Source: Bdellovibrionaceae bacterium UBA5009 (GTDB taxonomy: Bacteria; Bdellovibrionota; Bdellovibrionia; Bdellovibrionales; Bdellovibrionaceae). From it: a stretch of 8,983 bases of DNA. The translations under genes were made by a program, and so were the position numbers. Positions 1-7,176 of this stretch are shown here, in pieces. The notes below the pieces were generated by a model, which saw only the letters and a list, made by a program, of their open reading frames with translations, had not been told where the DNA came from and did not search any database. How positions within the stretch are numbered: position 1 is the first letter of the stretch; each line of letters starts with the position of its first letter. The DNA is taken from positions 10,631 to 19,613 of the forward strand of contig DGYJ01000059.1 in assembly GCA_002396665.1 (NCBI GenBank), in the 5' to 3' direction.

Positions 1-65
1 GGGTTGGGCTATGGCCACAACGCTGCAAAAAAAAGCTGAAGTGATCAGTAAAACTGATTTCGTCA
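1..65. other. Left-edge stretch beyond the operon; possible tail of a convergent gene
   Basis: The 65 bases after the last operon gene contain the putative terminator and no complete gene. On the plus strand two frames are open from the window edge. One reads to a TGA at 37-39; the other reads to a TAA at 74-76 and would overlap the barrel gene's tail by 11 bases. Either could be the last codons of a convergent plus-strand gene lying outside the window, but about a dozen to two dozen codons is too little to decide. Confidence 0.2.
27..62 (-). terminator. Putative intrinsic terminator of the motor operon
   Basis: Read on the minus strand, a stem ATCAGT / ACTGAT with a 3-base loop (44-58) begins a few bases after the barrel gene stop codon. 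A further GAA/TTC pairing extends it across a 3-base bulge. After a short AGC spacer comes a run of eight U (27-34). The stem is short and AT-rich, so it may be a weak terminator. Its position directly after the last gene supports the call. Confidence 0.5.
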
Positions 66-794
66 TCATAAAATAAGTCCTAAACCAACAGTCCCTGTTG
101 TTGTTTGAATATTTCTAGATCCAGTAATGATTTGATCTTTATAATTTTGATAACGAAGTTCTAATCGTGCAGAAAGATGTTTCGTCATCCAAATTCCTAC
201 CCCAGCACCTGCGGTAAAAAGTCCAGTGCTTCCAGAGGACAATTGGATTTGCCCACCACCAGCCAATAAATACATATCAAACTGGGCAATTCCCCAGTCT
301 AAAAGATTTGTTTTACCATAAACGGGATACCAGTTGACGACAGCCATGGTTGAATTCAGCGGGTAGTCGATATCAGGAATAATATAACTTCTTCCGCCGG
401 CGGCGTAAGCAGCGCGGGCTTCATCAAAGACTCGTCGACCTTCTGATGTTAAAGCATTTCCGTAGTCGTAGTATCTGACGCCCAAAGAAAATTGTGGATT
501 AAAGTGATAATCCACAGAAGCCCCAAGGTTTTGAGTTTTTAAATAGGAATCACCACCGGCAACGGCCCCGTAGTTAATACCAAGTTCGATGGTGTTGTGA
601 CGGTCGACAAGACGTTTTTGCACAATGCGAGCTTTGTTTTCTGGGTCCATGGCCGCAGCCATTTCAGATATTTTTTTATTGCCACCTAAAGTGTCCAACT
701 GTTTTGAAGTGCTTGCCGCAAAAGAAGAATTGGTGATAGAGGCAAAAATCAATGTATTTAAAACGAAATGAAGTAAAGAGTTTAAATTTTTCAT
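66..794 (-). CDS. Outer-membrane beta-barrel protein, last gene of the motor operon
   Basis: A 242-residue protein predicted to sit in the outer membrane. Residues 1-26 look like a signal peptide ending SSFA. Residues 28-65 are a polar stretch that includes the segment ARIVQKRLVDRHNTIEL. From about 68 onward, alternating hydrophobic/aromatic strands joined by turns (for example LGINYGAV, SLGVRYYDYG, MYLLAGGGQIQL, AGAGVGIWM, ARLELRYQNY, TVGLGLIL) fit a small barrel of about eight strands. The pattern resembles the outer-membrane beta-barrel family shared by Myxococcus and Bdellovibrio that is often found beside gliding-type genes; this is from memory. The ATG at 794 is chosen over the ATG at 815 because AGGAG lies 7 bases upstream and the signal peptide then starts MKN. 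Its start overlaps the lipoprotein stop as ATGA, suggesting translational coupling. The C-terminal residue is Leu rather than the classical Phe. The substrate or partner is unknown; it may be the outer-membrane end of the machine. Confidence 0.82.
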   Translation of the reverse strand: MKNLNSLLHFVLNTLIFASITNSSFAASTSKQLDTLGGNKKISEMAAAMDPENKARIVQKRLVDRHNTIELGINYGAVAGGDSYLKTQNLGASVDYHFNPQFSLGVRYYDYGNALTSEGRRVFDEARAAYAAGGRSYIIPDIDYPLNSTMAVVNWYPVYGKTNLLDWGIAQFDMYLLAGGGQIQLSSGSTGLFTAGAGVGIWMTKHLSARLELRYQNYKDQIITGSRNIQTTTGTVGLGLIL

Positions 795-2164
795 TTTTTT
801 GCTCCTGTTGTGCAATTCATTTTTTCTTTTGCTGAACGAACTGTTTTCAATGTGTACTTCACAATTTCTGAACTGCGACCATTGGCTGTAGCAACGGCAG
901 ACATGCTGATCTCTTGGCTTAAATCAGCATCTTTGGCAGCGCAGGGCACATTCCATTGCAATTGACAATTTTGTTCAGCAGAGGACAAGGCAGCCACACA
1001 GGAAATCTTCGGTGAACCCACCACGGATTTTAAATTTGGCAATTCCATTTTGATTTTGCCTTTTGCATTTGCAGATTTAACCGTAAACGAAAGTTTAAGT
1101 TTCTCACCAGGAGTAAGTTCTAAAGTTTCTTGGGCTAAGCCAGAAACGTCAAAACGGGGGGCTTCTACTGATTTAATTAAAGCGATTTGGATGTGTTTAA
1201 CAGTTTCAGGTGTTGAAAGCACTTCATTGTAAACTTTAAAACTAAGGCGAAGGTGAGAAGTTTCTGCAGAAGCATTCACACTTCCATCCGTGTTTAAAGC
1301 TGGTTGGACGCTAATATTTTTTGTGTCGAAAACAAGGTTGAACTTCCATTTGAAGTTTCCAAGATATTCAGCATCTTTTTTATTTTCATCAGCAATAATA
1401 TGTCTTGAACCATCAAGTTCACGGAATGAATTCCCTTGGGTCATGGTGACGCCATCAAAGCTCACGCGAAGAACTGGTTTTTGTGTTGATTGGTCATCAA
1501 CACCGGGAACTGTTGCTGTCACTTGAAAGCGTGTGATGGAATCTTCTTGGACAACTTCAGATAAATTTTCAATTTTAAGATCCATTGGGGCTTGTTGATT
1601 TTTAGTCACAACAAGTACAACTTCTTTTTCTTTTAATAAAGAGGCCAAGGTTTGACGAATCTTTTCGTTTGGAGCTTGGGCAACTTCTGCAGCAATTTTA
1701 ATTTTAATTTCTTTGGATTGGTTCGAATTCGCAGACACTGTGTTGTAGGCTGGAGTCCACGTTAGAACATAGCGATCTTTTTGGTCATTGTTTGCGGCAG
1801 CAACAAGTTCTGCTCCCGCAGGTAAATTCTTACCAGAAAGTTTTAAACGAACACCTGGGATCAAACTTTGACCAATAACTTCAAAGGATGATTTTTGGCC
1901 TTCAGAAAATGTCATATAGGGACTTGCAGCGATGACAATTGAATCCGCACTCACAGTCGATTGTTCTTTAATGACAGCAACAGGCTTTTCTACAACGATG
2001 GTTTCAGTCAAGATCTGTGGTTTTTCAGGGCCACGGGCGACTTCAGTCGAACCTTTTTCACGCAATTGGCTAAGGTCTTTGACGGGGTTTTTGTTTTGTT
2101 CGCCGCAGGCGCTGAGCACGAGGGCTGTCAAAGCGATTGTTGAAAATAGAAAATTTGTTTTCAT
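791..2164 (-). CDS. Outer-membrane lipoprotein with Ig-like beta-sandwich domains
   Basis: A 457-residue predicted lipoprotein. MKTNF, a hydrophobic core and the lipobox LSAC put the lipidated cysteine at residue 20. Gly at +2 is not the inner-membrane retention Asp, so outer-membrane sorting is likely. A linker (about 21-75) rich in Lys/Glu/Pro follows. Three beta-rich segments come next: about 76-162, with a YVLTWTP turn like putative Ig/cadherin-type domains; about 196-332; and about 337-445, which ends in LQWNVPC. The last segment has four cysteines (389, 400, 408, 451) that could form two disulfides. Its gene sits 12 bases after the TonB-like gene and overlaps the barrel gene by 4 bases, implying one transcript and perhaps one complex. 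There is no OmpA-like peptidoglycan-binding domain, so it is not a Pal. The Ig-like assignment is inference from strand pattern; the ligand is unknown. Confidence 0.78.
   Translation of the reverse strand: MKTNFLFSTIALTALVLSACGEQNKNPVKDLSQLREKGSTEVARGPEKPQILTETIVVEKPVAVIKEQSTVSADSIVIAASPYMTFSEGQKSSFEVIGQSLIPGVRLKLSGKNLPAGAELVAAANNDQKDRYVLTWTPAYNTVSANSNQSKEIKIKIAAEVAQAPNEKIRQTLASLLKEKEVVLVVTKNQQAPMDLKIENLSEVVQEDSITRFQVTATVPGVDDQSTQKPVLRVSFDGVTMTQGNSFRELDGSRHIIADENKKDAEYLGNFKWKFNLVFDTKNISVQPALNTDGSVNASAETSHLRLSFKVYNEVLSTPETVKHIQIALIKSVEAPRFDVSGLAQETLELTPGEKLKLSFTVKSANAKGKIKMELPNLKSVVGSPKISCVAALSSAEQNCQLQWNVPCAAKDADLSQEISMSAVATANGRSSEIVKYTLKTVRSAKEKMNCTTGAKK
802..807 (-). promoter_or_regulatory. 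Ribosome binding site that sets the barrel gene start
   Basis: The minus strand reads CAGGAG, 7 bases before the ATG at 794. It lies inside the last codons of the lipoprotein gene. The upstream in-frame ATG at 815 has only A-rich sequence (AAAAGAAAAA) before it and would put a basic extension in front of the signal peptide, so 794 is preferred. Confidence 0.75.
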
Positions 2165-2171
2165 ATTCATA

Positions 2172-2178
2172 CCTTCCT
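2172..2178 (-). promoter_or_regulatory. Ribosome binding site that sets the lipoprotein start
   Basis: The minus strand reads AGGAAGG, overlapping the TAG stop of the TonB-like gene. It is 7 bases before the ATG at 2164 but only 1 base before the in-frame ATG at 2170. Spacing favours 2164, giving MKTNF instead of MNMKTNF; the mature lipoprotein is the same either way. Confidence 0.65.
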
Positions 2179-3442
2179 ACCGACTGCTCACTCGATAAAG
2201 ATCGAATGGGTAAAGAACATCAACATTGACGTCGCCGACAGGTCGTGGGAACTGCCAAGCTTTCATTTTAGAAACAATGCAACTTTCAACACTTTGTGAT
2301 CTTAAAGATGATTTCGCGACTCCGGCCGTTGTGATGCGACCAGATTTTCCGATGACAAATTGGACAGACACTCGGCCTTTTAGTCCCGCTTGGGATTGTA
2401 AGCCTTGTTCATAACAATAAACAATTTGACCACGGTTTTTATTGATGACGGCAGCGATTTGATCAATATCCAAACCACCTTGAACTTCGGCTTCCTCTGA
2501 AGGAAGGCTAATGCCCGAAGTGCCACCAACCATTGAAATTGTTCCGTAGCCAGCTTTACCACCACCGCTCCCACGAGTTCCGTAGCCGCCGGCAGATTCT
2601 GCACGGCCACCACGGCCAGCGCTTCCAGCGATTAAGCCTGAGCCTGGCATCATTCCACGGACTCCGCCGTTTCCAATGTCACCAACTCCGCCGCCACCGG
2701 AACCAACACCTGCAGAGCGAATATTTTTTAATGATTTAGCATCAAGACCTTCAGCATCCCTAGCTCCAGAACGAATTCCACCCAAAGCAGCAAGGGCGCC
2801 AACACGTTGAAGATTTTTTTCAGGAGCATTTCGAACAGCAACCTGTGATTTCGTCACTACTGGTTTTTTAGCCACTTGAACATGTTTGCGTGTTACGGCT
2901 TTATGAATTGTTCTATTTGTAACTTTGGCTTGTTTTTGAATTTCTTGTTTAATTTTCTTTTCAGAGGCCTGAACTTTTTCAACTTTTTTGCTTTCAGCTT
3001 TTTCTGGAACAACAATTGTTACAAGTTGGGGTTCTTCTTTTTTCTCTTTCAATGAATTCATCGCAAAAGATAATGCGACTAAAAAAATGACCGCAATAAA
3101 ATGCCCAACAGCACTTTTTTGCATCCATAGTTTCAATTTAGATTCATCATCTTCTTTGGCAAGATCAAAAGATGGACCATTCAGTGATTCATTATCAACA
3201 GCTAAATGCAATTGGCCAAGGCCAGCCAAAGTCATAGAAGATTTTTGCAAGTCAGAAATTTTTAATTTCTCGATAACGGAAAATTCAATTCCGTCTTCAG
3301 TCAAATTTTCAAGATTGTTATGAAGCTCAACACGGTGGTTGTCTTCACGATAGATTAAAAAAGCTTCAGTTCCTTCGAATTGAAAGGCTCTGACTTTTTG
3401 TCCCATCTTATTTTCTAAAATAATACGACGTGCGGCTGTCAT
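2177..3442 (-). CDS. TonB-like energy-transfer protein with AgmX/PglI C-terminal domain
   Basis: A 421-residue inner-membrane protein that probably links the ExbB/ExbD motor to outer-membrane partners. Residues 1-108 form a hydrophilic, beta-rich cytoplasmic domain I could not assign. One membrane helix follows at about 112-130 (VGHFIAVIFLVALSFAM). Residues 132-210 are a Lys/Glu/Gln/Val-rich periplasmic linker, and 245-310 are glycine-rich. The C-terminal 324-417 matches the AgmX/PglI (TonB-like) domain: IDQIAAVINKNRGQIVYCYE, then G-x-V-x-V-x-F-x-I-x-x-x-G-x-I, an SCIVSKM segment, WQFP, and YPFDLY near the end. Cys343 and Cys388 are at positions where this family commonly keeps a cysteine pair. 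In Myxococcus, proteins of this kind (AgmX/GltJ, PglI/GltG) belong to the gliding machinery and carry cytoplasmic FHA or GYF-type domains, which I do not see here. AGGAAG 5 bases upstream supports the ATG at 3442. It lies 11 bases after the 91-residue gene. Confidence 0.85.
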   Translation of the reverse strand: MTAARRIILENKMGQKVRAFQFEGTEAFLIYREDNHRVELHNNLENLTEDGIEFSVIEKLKISDLQKSSMTLAGLGQLHLAVDNESLNGPSFDLAKEDDESKLKLWMQKSAVGHFIAVIFLVALSFAMNSLKEKKEEPQLVTIVVPEKAESKKVEKVQASEKKIKQEIQKQAKVTNRTIHKAVTRKHVQVAKKPVVTKSQVAVRNAPEKNLQRVGALAALGGIRSGARDAEGLDAKSLKNIRSAGVGSGGGGVGDIGNGGVRGMMPGSGLIAGSAGRGGRAESAGGYGTRGSGGGKAGYGTISMVGGTSGISLPSEEAEVQGGLDIDQIAAVINKNRGQIVYCYEQGLQSQAGLKGRVSVQFVIGKSGRITTAGVAKSSLRSQSVESCIVSKMKAWQFPRPVGDVNVDVLYPFDLYRVSSR

Positions 3443-3453
3443 GGGTTCTTCCT

Positions 3454-3729
3454 TTAGTTTCTTTGCTGATCTTGTTTTAAGCGATCAGCAAAACTTCGTC
3501 TTGGGCCTAACAAATCATCTAAAAACTTATCATTTTCAACGATGGCTTCAGTGCTTGGTGAATTCTGATACTTTCCTTTTAAAGACATCGGGCTAAAGCG
3601 AAAAGAAGTTCCCAAATTGACGTCTTTTTTAGACGCCGTCTTGGTGTTCGATTGGGTTGAGGTGTGAACGTTCTTTCCCATGGCGGTAGTAGATAGCAAA
3701 ATCAAAGCCAAAGTGATAAGATTTTTCAT
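3454..3729 (-). CDS. Small secreted protein of unknown function in the motor operon
   Basis: A 91-residue protein that I do not recognise. A signal peptide covers residues 1-18 (MKNLITLALILLSTTAMG) with an A-x-G cleavage site. The mature 73 residues start Ser/Thr/Lys-rich and likely flexible, then carry a denser stretch from about residue 41: FRFSPMSLKGKYQ, ENDKFLDDLLGPR and SFADRLKQDQ. It has no cysteine after cleavage and no second membrane segment, so it should be soluble and periplasmic. It is tightly tied to the operon: its ATG overlaps the TPR gene stop (ATGA) and the TonB-like gene begins 11 bases after its stop. GGGAAGG lies 4 bases upstream of the start. A small adaptor between the TPR scaffold and the TonB-like protein would fit the gene order, but that is inference. 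Confidence 0.8.
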   Translation of the reverse strand: MKNLITLALILLSTTAMGKNVHTSTQSNTKTASKKDVNLGTSFRFSPMSLKGKYQNSPSTEAIVENDKFLDDLLGPRRSFADRLKQDQQRN

Positions 3730-6674
3730 AGGGCCTTCCCATTCTGTATTCGACCTAAGCGCTGTTCTAGGTAGGAGGCCATCAATGGATGGCCAACTTT
3801 TGTCTCTAGTTTTTTCAATTTTTCAATCTCTTGAATATCATTTGGATTTGAGCGCACAGACTCTCTGGCTTCTTTTAAGTCGCCTTCAGAGGCCTGCGAG
3901 TTTTTAAGGGCTTTTTGCAGCTCAGATTTCATTGATGAATTCGTAGTCAAATCAGACAAAATACGAGCTTCTCGGGCCATGTAGGGTTGTATTTCTGCTC
4001 GGCTTTTTTGTAAGTCGTTGGCAATACTTATCCATTGAGAGTTTGCGTTACATAATTGTTCTTTTTTAAATTTTGCTAAATTTGATTTTTTAACAAAAGG
4101 CGAGGCCTGCTGTTTCAATAAAGAAATATATTTTGCCTTTTCTTTTTCAGTTAAGCCAGCAGGCAAGGGGCTGGACATCAGCTCTTCTGCGAACCTAGCA
4201 TTTTCCTTTTCTACAGTGGAAAGGGCCATCACTTGGGCCGTGTAGTCTTTGATTTTTAGAGCTGTATCTAAGGAAATATCAGCTTCCTTAAGGTATTTTA
4301 ATCGTTTCTGGATAGATTTTTGAAAAGCTCTGTCAGATTTAGTTTCTAATTTATGAGACGAGATTTTCAAATCAAAATTTTCTTGTTGTGGATAATAGAA
4401 TTGCTTTTTAATAAAGCGGATGGCTTGCAAATTTTTAACAGCCTTATTTTCCATAGCTTTTTCTAAGCCGCGCGAAGATTTATTTTTTCCGAATAGAAGT
4501 AAAATTGTTTCGGCCAAGACACTAGGTGATTTAGCAAGTTCAGATTCTTGTTTTTTTAGTTCATGAACAGGATTTGAAGAAAGAAAAACAAGGCGCTGTC
4601 TTAATGAAATTGCTGTTGATCCTTTCAATCCTGCCGAAAGGGCTGCACGATAATGCCTTTCAGCTGATAGGCCTGCAAGGTCAGCCAATGTGCCTAATTT
4701 CATTTCTTTTTCAGATCGACTTAATTTTGAAAATTTCATTTTCAAGGCCGTGTAATAGGCTGATTTAAAATCTAAATTCTTCTCGTAAAGTCCTACATAG
4801 GCCGCCAAAGTTTGTTCTTTTTCAGTGGCTGAAAGTGAAGGCACAGAAAGTAAGCCATCATAGGCCGCTTGCAAAGATTTATTTTCTTGAATTTTTTCAG
4901 CAAGGACGGAGTTGTTTTTAAAATGCAGAATTTTTTCTTGGTCAGTGGCCCCAGTCAAAACTGTGGATTCTGACTTGCTGAGTGCAGATTTTAAATCTGA
5001 TTTCGAAGATTTTTCATTGTTGGTGATTTTAACAATTTGAGCATTCAAAGCCCTGCGATAAATTTTTAAGTATTCTTTTTGGTCTTTCGCAAAAACAGAA
5101 GAATATTCAAATGCTAATTTTTCAATTTGTTCGTCGCTGTGAATTTGTGCCAAAGCGTCTAAAGAAAGATCCGCAGATTTTTTACGAAGGTCTGCAGAAC
5201 CAGTTTTGTCTAAGGCCAGTGTTCTGAATTGGTCAGCAGCATTGGCAAACTGTTTACGACTTAAACTTAAATGGGCCAATTGATATCTGACCTCAAAAGC
5301 CTTAGAGCCATTTGGCATCAATTGCAGATAGTGCTTGTAGGCCACTTCCTGTGTTTGTAAGTTTTCAGATTTTTCTGCAGAAGAAATTTCGCCAAGCAAA
5401 GCTGTTTCTTTTAATTTTTCATCTTTTGCAGAAACGGCAGCAGCAAAATAAAGGCTTGAGGCCTTTTGTTGTTGTCCTAAACCGTCGGCAACTTGGGCTC
5501 CAAGAATTGACATTTCTGTATCATCTGGAAATGTTTTTGAATAGATATCATAACCTTTAAGAACACTTTGATCAGGTTTTGATTTTTTAAGTCGATGAAG
5601 TTCAGTCACATACTTTTTCATCTGTTTGCGAAGTTCTTCACACTTTTCATTTTTTGAACAGGAAGTGTCTTTGTATTCTTTTGCAGCAACAGCAAAATCT
5701 TCTAAAGACTCATCGGCTTGACCTTTATCATAATTAATTTGTGCCAACTGTACACGGGCATCAAGTTTTTCTTCTTTATTCAAATCTTTAGACTGAAGGT
5801 ATTGTTTGTAAATTTCTGAAGAGGCTTGCTTTTGCCCCACGCGGTTTGTTTCGTTTGCAAAGTACAGAAGCATTTCTTTTTTATCTTCAGCTGGGATCCA
5901 ACTTTGAAAATTCGAAATTTCCTTCGAAGTGACTGCACGACGAGTATAGAAGGTCGCCAAATCACGAAGGACGTCATTACGAAATCCTGCATCGGCAATA
6001 AAACCTTCTTTAGTTTCTTTTGTTAGAAGTTCTGGATGAGCAGCTAATTGTTCTAGATTCGAAATTGCTAACGACAATTGGTCAGTATTGAATTGGCACC
6101 ATGCTATACGGTAAGTCACAAATCCTTTTTGTTCTTGAGCAGTTTTTAATGATTCCTGATAATTTTTAAGGGCTTTTTTGTAGTCGCCTTTTTGGTATTG
6201 AAGGTCGGCCAAAGACAATCGTGATTTTTCAATCACTTCATGAGAATAAATTCCTTTTTTTGATTTCAGAATTTTTTCAAAAAGAGCAATAGACTTTTCA
6301 TTTTCGCCTGCCAGCTCATGCAAATGCGCCATTTGAAATAAAATTCGTCCTTGGTCTTTGATTTGAGTTTTTGTAAAAATTTTGTCGTAAATGGCCAATG
6401 CTTTTTTGCGATCGACGGATGAGCCTTTGCAATCTTTGCAATTGGCTTCAATTTCTTGCATAAAGCGATTTCGTGCGCGTTCGGCATAGACATCAGCCAA
6501 ACGTTGTTGTGATGGCAACCACGAAGAATCTTTTTGGTCCATTGTTGAAATGATACGCTCTAAACGATCGGCAACAAGGTCCTGGGTTTCAGTATTGACC
6601 CCTTCAGCACGGGCAGTGCCGACAAAAAGAGTTGATACATAAATAAGATTTAAGGCCCAATTTAGTGTTTTCAT
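3726..6674 (-). CDS. Large periplasmic TPR scaffold protein (AglT-like context)
   Basis: A 982-residue exported protein, almost all helical. The signal peptide ends TARA at residue 23. TPR-type helix pairs are clear in the first half: about 114-136 (ELAGENEKSIALFEKIL), 151-177 (QKGDYKKALKNYQESL), 186-210, 305-334 (YDKGQADESLEDFAVA) and 460-488 (SRKQFANAADQF). The second half is Lys/Ser/Glu-rich helical sequence without clear TPR consensus and may be a degenerate solenoid. Two close cysteine pairs (C79-x2-C82 and C339-x5-C345) could form disulfides in the periplasm. TPR proteins are repeatedly found beside TolQ/TolR-like motor genes in deltaproteobacterial gliding loci, including AglT of Myxococcus; orthology here is inferred from context only. 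The start overlaps the ExbD-2 stop as ATGA, and no Shine-Dalgarno sequence is visible, so translation probably relies on coupling. It likely acts as a scaffold binding the TonB-like protein, the small secreted protein or the lipoprotein. Confidence 0.85.
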   Translation of the reverse strand: MKTLNWALNLIYVSTLFVGTARAEGVNTETQDLVADRLERIISTMDQKDSSWLPSQQRLADVYAERARNRFMQEIEANCKDCKGSSVDRKKALAIYDKIFTKTQIKDQGRILFQMAHLHELAGENEKSIALFEKILKSKKGIYSHEVIEKSRLSLADLQYQKGDYKKALKNYQESLKTAQEQKGFVTYRIAWCQFNTDQLSLAISNLEQLAAHPELLTKETKEGFIADAGFRNDVLRDLATFYTRRAVTSKEISNFQSWIPAEDKKEMLLYFANETNRVGQKQASSEIYKQYLQSKDLNKEEKLDARVQLAQINYDKGQADESLEDFAVAAKEYKDTSCSKNEKCEELRKQMKKYVTELHRLKKSKPDQSVLKGYDIYSKTFPDDTEMSILGAQVADGLGQQQKASSLYFAAAVSAKDEKLKETALLGEISSAEKSENLQTQEVAYKHYLQLMPNGSKAFEVRYQLAHLSLSRKQFANAADQFRTLALDKTGSADLRKKSADLSLDALAQIHSDEQIEKLAFEYSSVFAKDQKEYLKIYRRALNAQIVKITNNEKSSKSDLKSALSKSESTVLTGATDQEKILHFKNNSVLAEKIQENKSLQAAYDGLLSVPSLSATEKEQTLAAYVGLYEKNLDFKSAYYTALKMKFSKLSRSEKEMKLGTLADLAGLSAERHYRAALSAGLKGSTAISLRQRLVFLSSNPVHELKKQESELAKSPSVLAETILLLFGKNKSSRGLEKAMENKAVKNLQAIRFIKKQFYYPQQENFDLKISSHKLETKSDRAFQKSIQKRLKYLKEADISLDTALKIKDYTAQVMALSTVEKENARFAEELMSSPLPAGLTEKEKAKYISLLKQQASPFVKKSNLAKFKKEQLCNANSQWISIANDLQKSRAEIQPYMAREARILSDLTTNSSMKSELQKALKNSQASEGDLKEARESVRSNPNDIQEIEKLKKLETKVGHPLMASYLEQRLGRIQNGKAL

Positions 6675-7165
6675 TGTTTTGGCAACACTGCGAACTTAAG
6701 TTTTTGAATACCGGCTTCAGATCCAGCTCGCAGAATAGGATCCAATTCGGCATAATCCATGGCTTGGTCAGCTTGAATCAATAACTCAACACTTTGTTCT
6801 TTAGAAAACGATTTGCGAACTTCATTCAAAGCATTTCCAAGTTCGCGTACAGCGACCAATTTGTCGCCGATATAGTAAGAACCTTTTTGAATACGAATTG
6901 TGGGAAGTTCTTTATCAAGAATTTGGCTAGCATCAGCGACTGGTAAGTTCAATTTATTTGGAATGTCTTTTTCAAGACCTCCACTTTGTGTTCCGATCAA
7001 AAGATAGATCACGATAATCGAAAAAGCATCAATCAATGATGTCAGTGGTAATAGAACCGCGCCATCACTTTTTGCCTTTCCATGTTTTTGTCCACCATGC
7101 TTTAGAAGTTGTGCTTCAGTGAGCGGGGAAGCTGAAGATGTCATCAGTAATGCTGATTGTTTCAT
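6671..7165 (-). CDS. ExbD/TolR/AglS-type motor protein 2
   Basis: A 164-residue ExbD/TolR-family protein, one of two in the operon. The family forms the peptidoglycan- or periplasm-facing stator partner of ExbB/TolQ and uses proton flow. An unusually long, His/Lys-containing cytoplasmic tail (1-38) precedes a single membrane helix at about 40-59. This carries the family's proton-binding aspartate, Asp46, in LTSLIDAFSIIVIYLLIG. The periplasmic part includes LNLPVADA just after the membrane, as in ExbD proteins, and the beta-alpha-beta core ending VELLIQADQAMDYAEL and LKFAVLPKQ. The ATG at 7165 has GGAG 5 bases upstream, which favours it over the in-frame ATG at 7144. The gene follows ExbD-1 by 11 bases and overlaps the TPR gene by 4. 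Paired ExbD genes behind one ExbB are the layout of the AglR-AglQ-AglS gliding motor of Myxococcus. Confidence 0.88.
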   Translation of the reverse strand: MKQSALLMTSSASPLTEAQLLKHGGQKHGKAKSDGAVLLPLTSLIDAFSIIVIYLLIGTQSGGLEKDIPNKLNLPVADASQILDKELPTIRIQKGSYYIGDKLVAVRELGNALNEVRKSFSKEQSVELLIQADQAMDYAELDPILRAGSEAGIQKLKFAVLPKQ

Positions 7166-7176
7166 ATGATCTCCGA

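Noticed and set aside
1050..1526. Plus-strand frames antisense to the lipoprotein gene
   Set aside because: Short, overlapping a well-supported gene, without ribosome binding sites or known motifs.
2380..2613. 77-codon minus-strand frame inside the TonB-like gene
   Set aside because: Overlapping shadow frame under the Gly-rich and C-terminal coding region; no start signal and no protein-like motif.
2510..2710. GC-richer, repetitive-looking DNA as a repeat array or inserted element
   Set aside because: It encodes the glycine-rich linker of the TonB-like protein; the apparent repetition comes from Gly codons and has no regular unit.
2988..3323. 111-codon plus-strand open frame
   Set aside because: It lies wholly inside the TonB-like gene in antisense, has no ribosome binding site or recognisable domain, and its composition mirrors the Lys/Glu-rich coding of the real gene.
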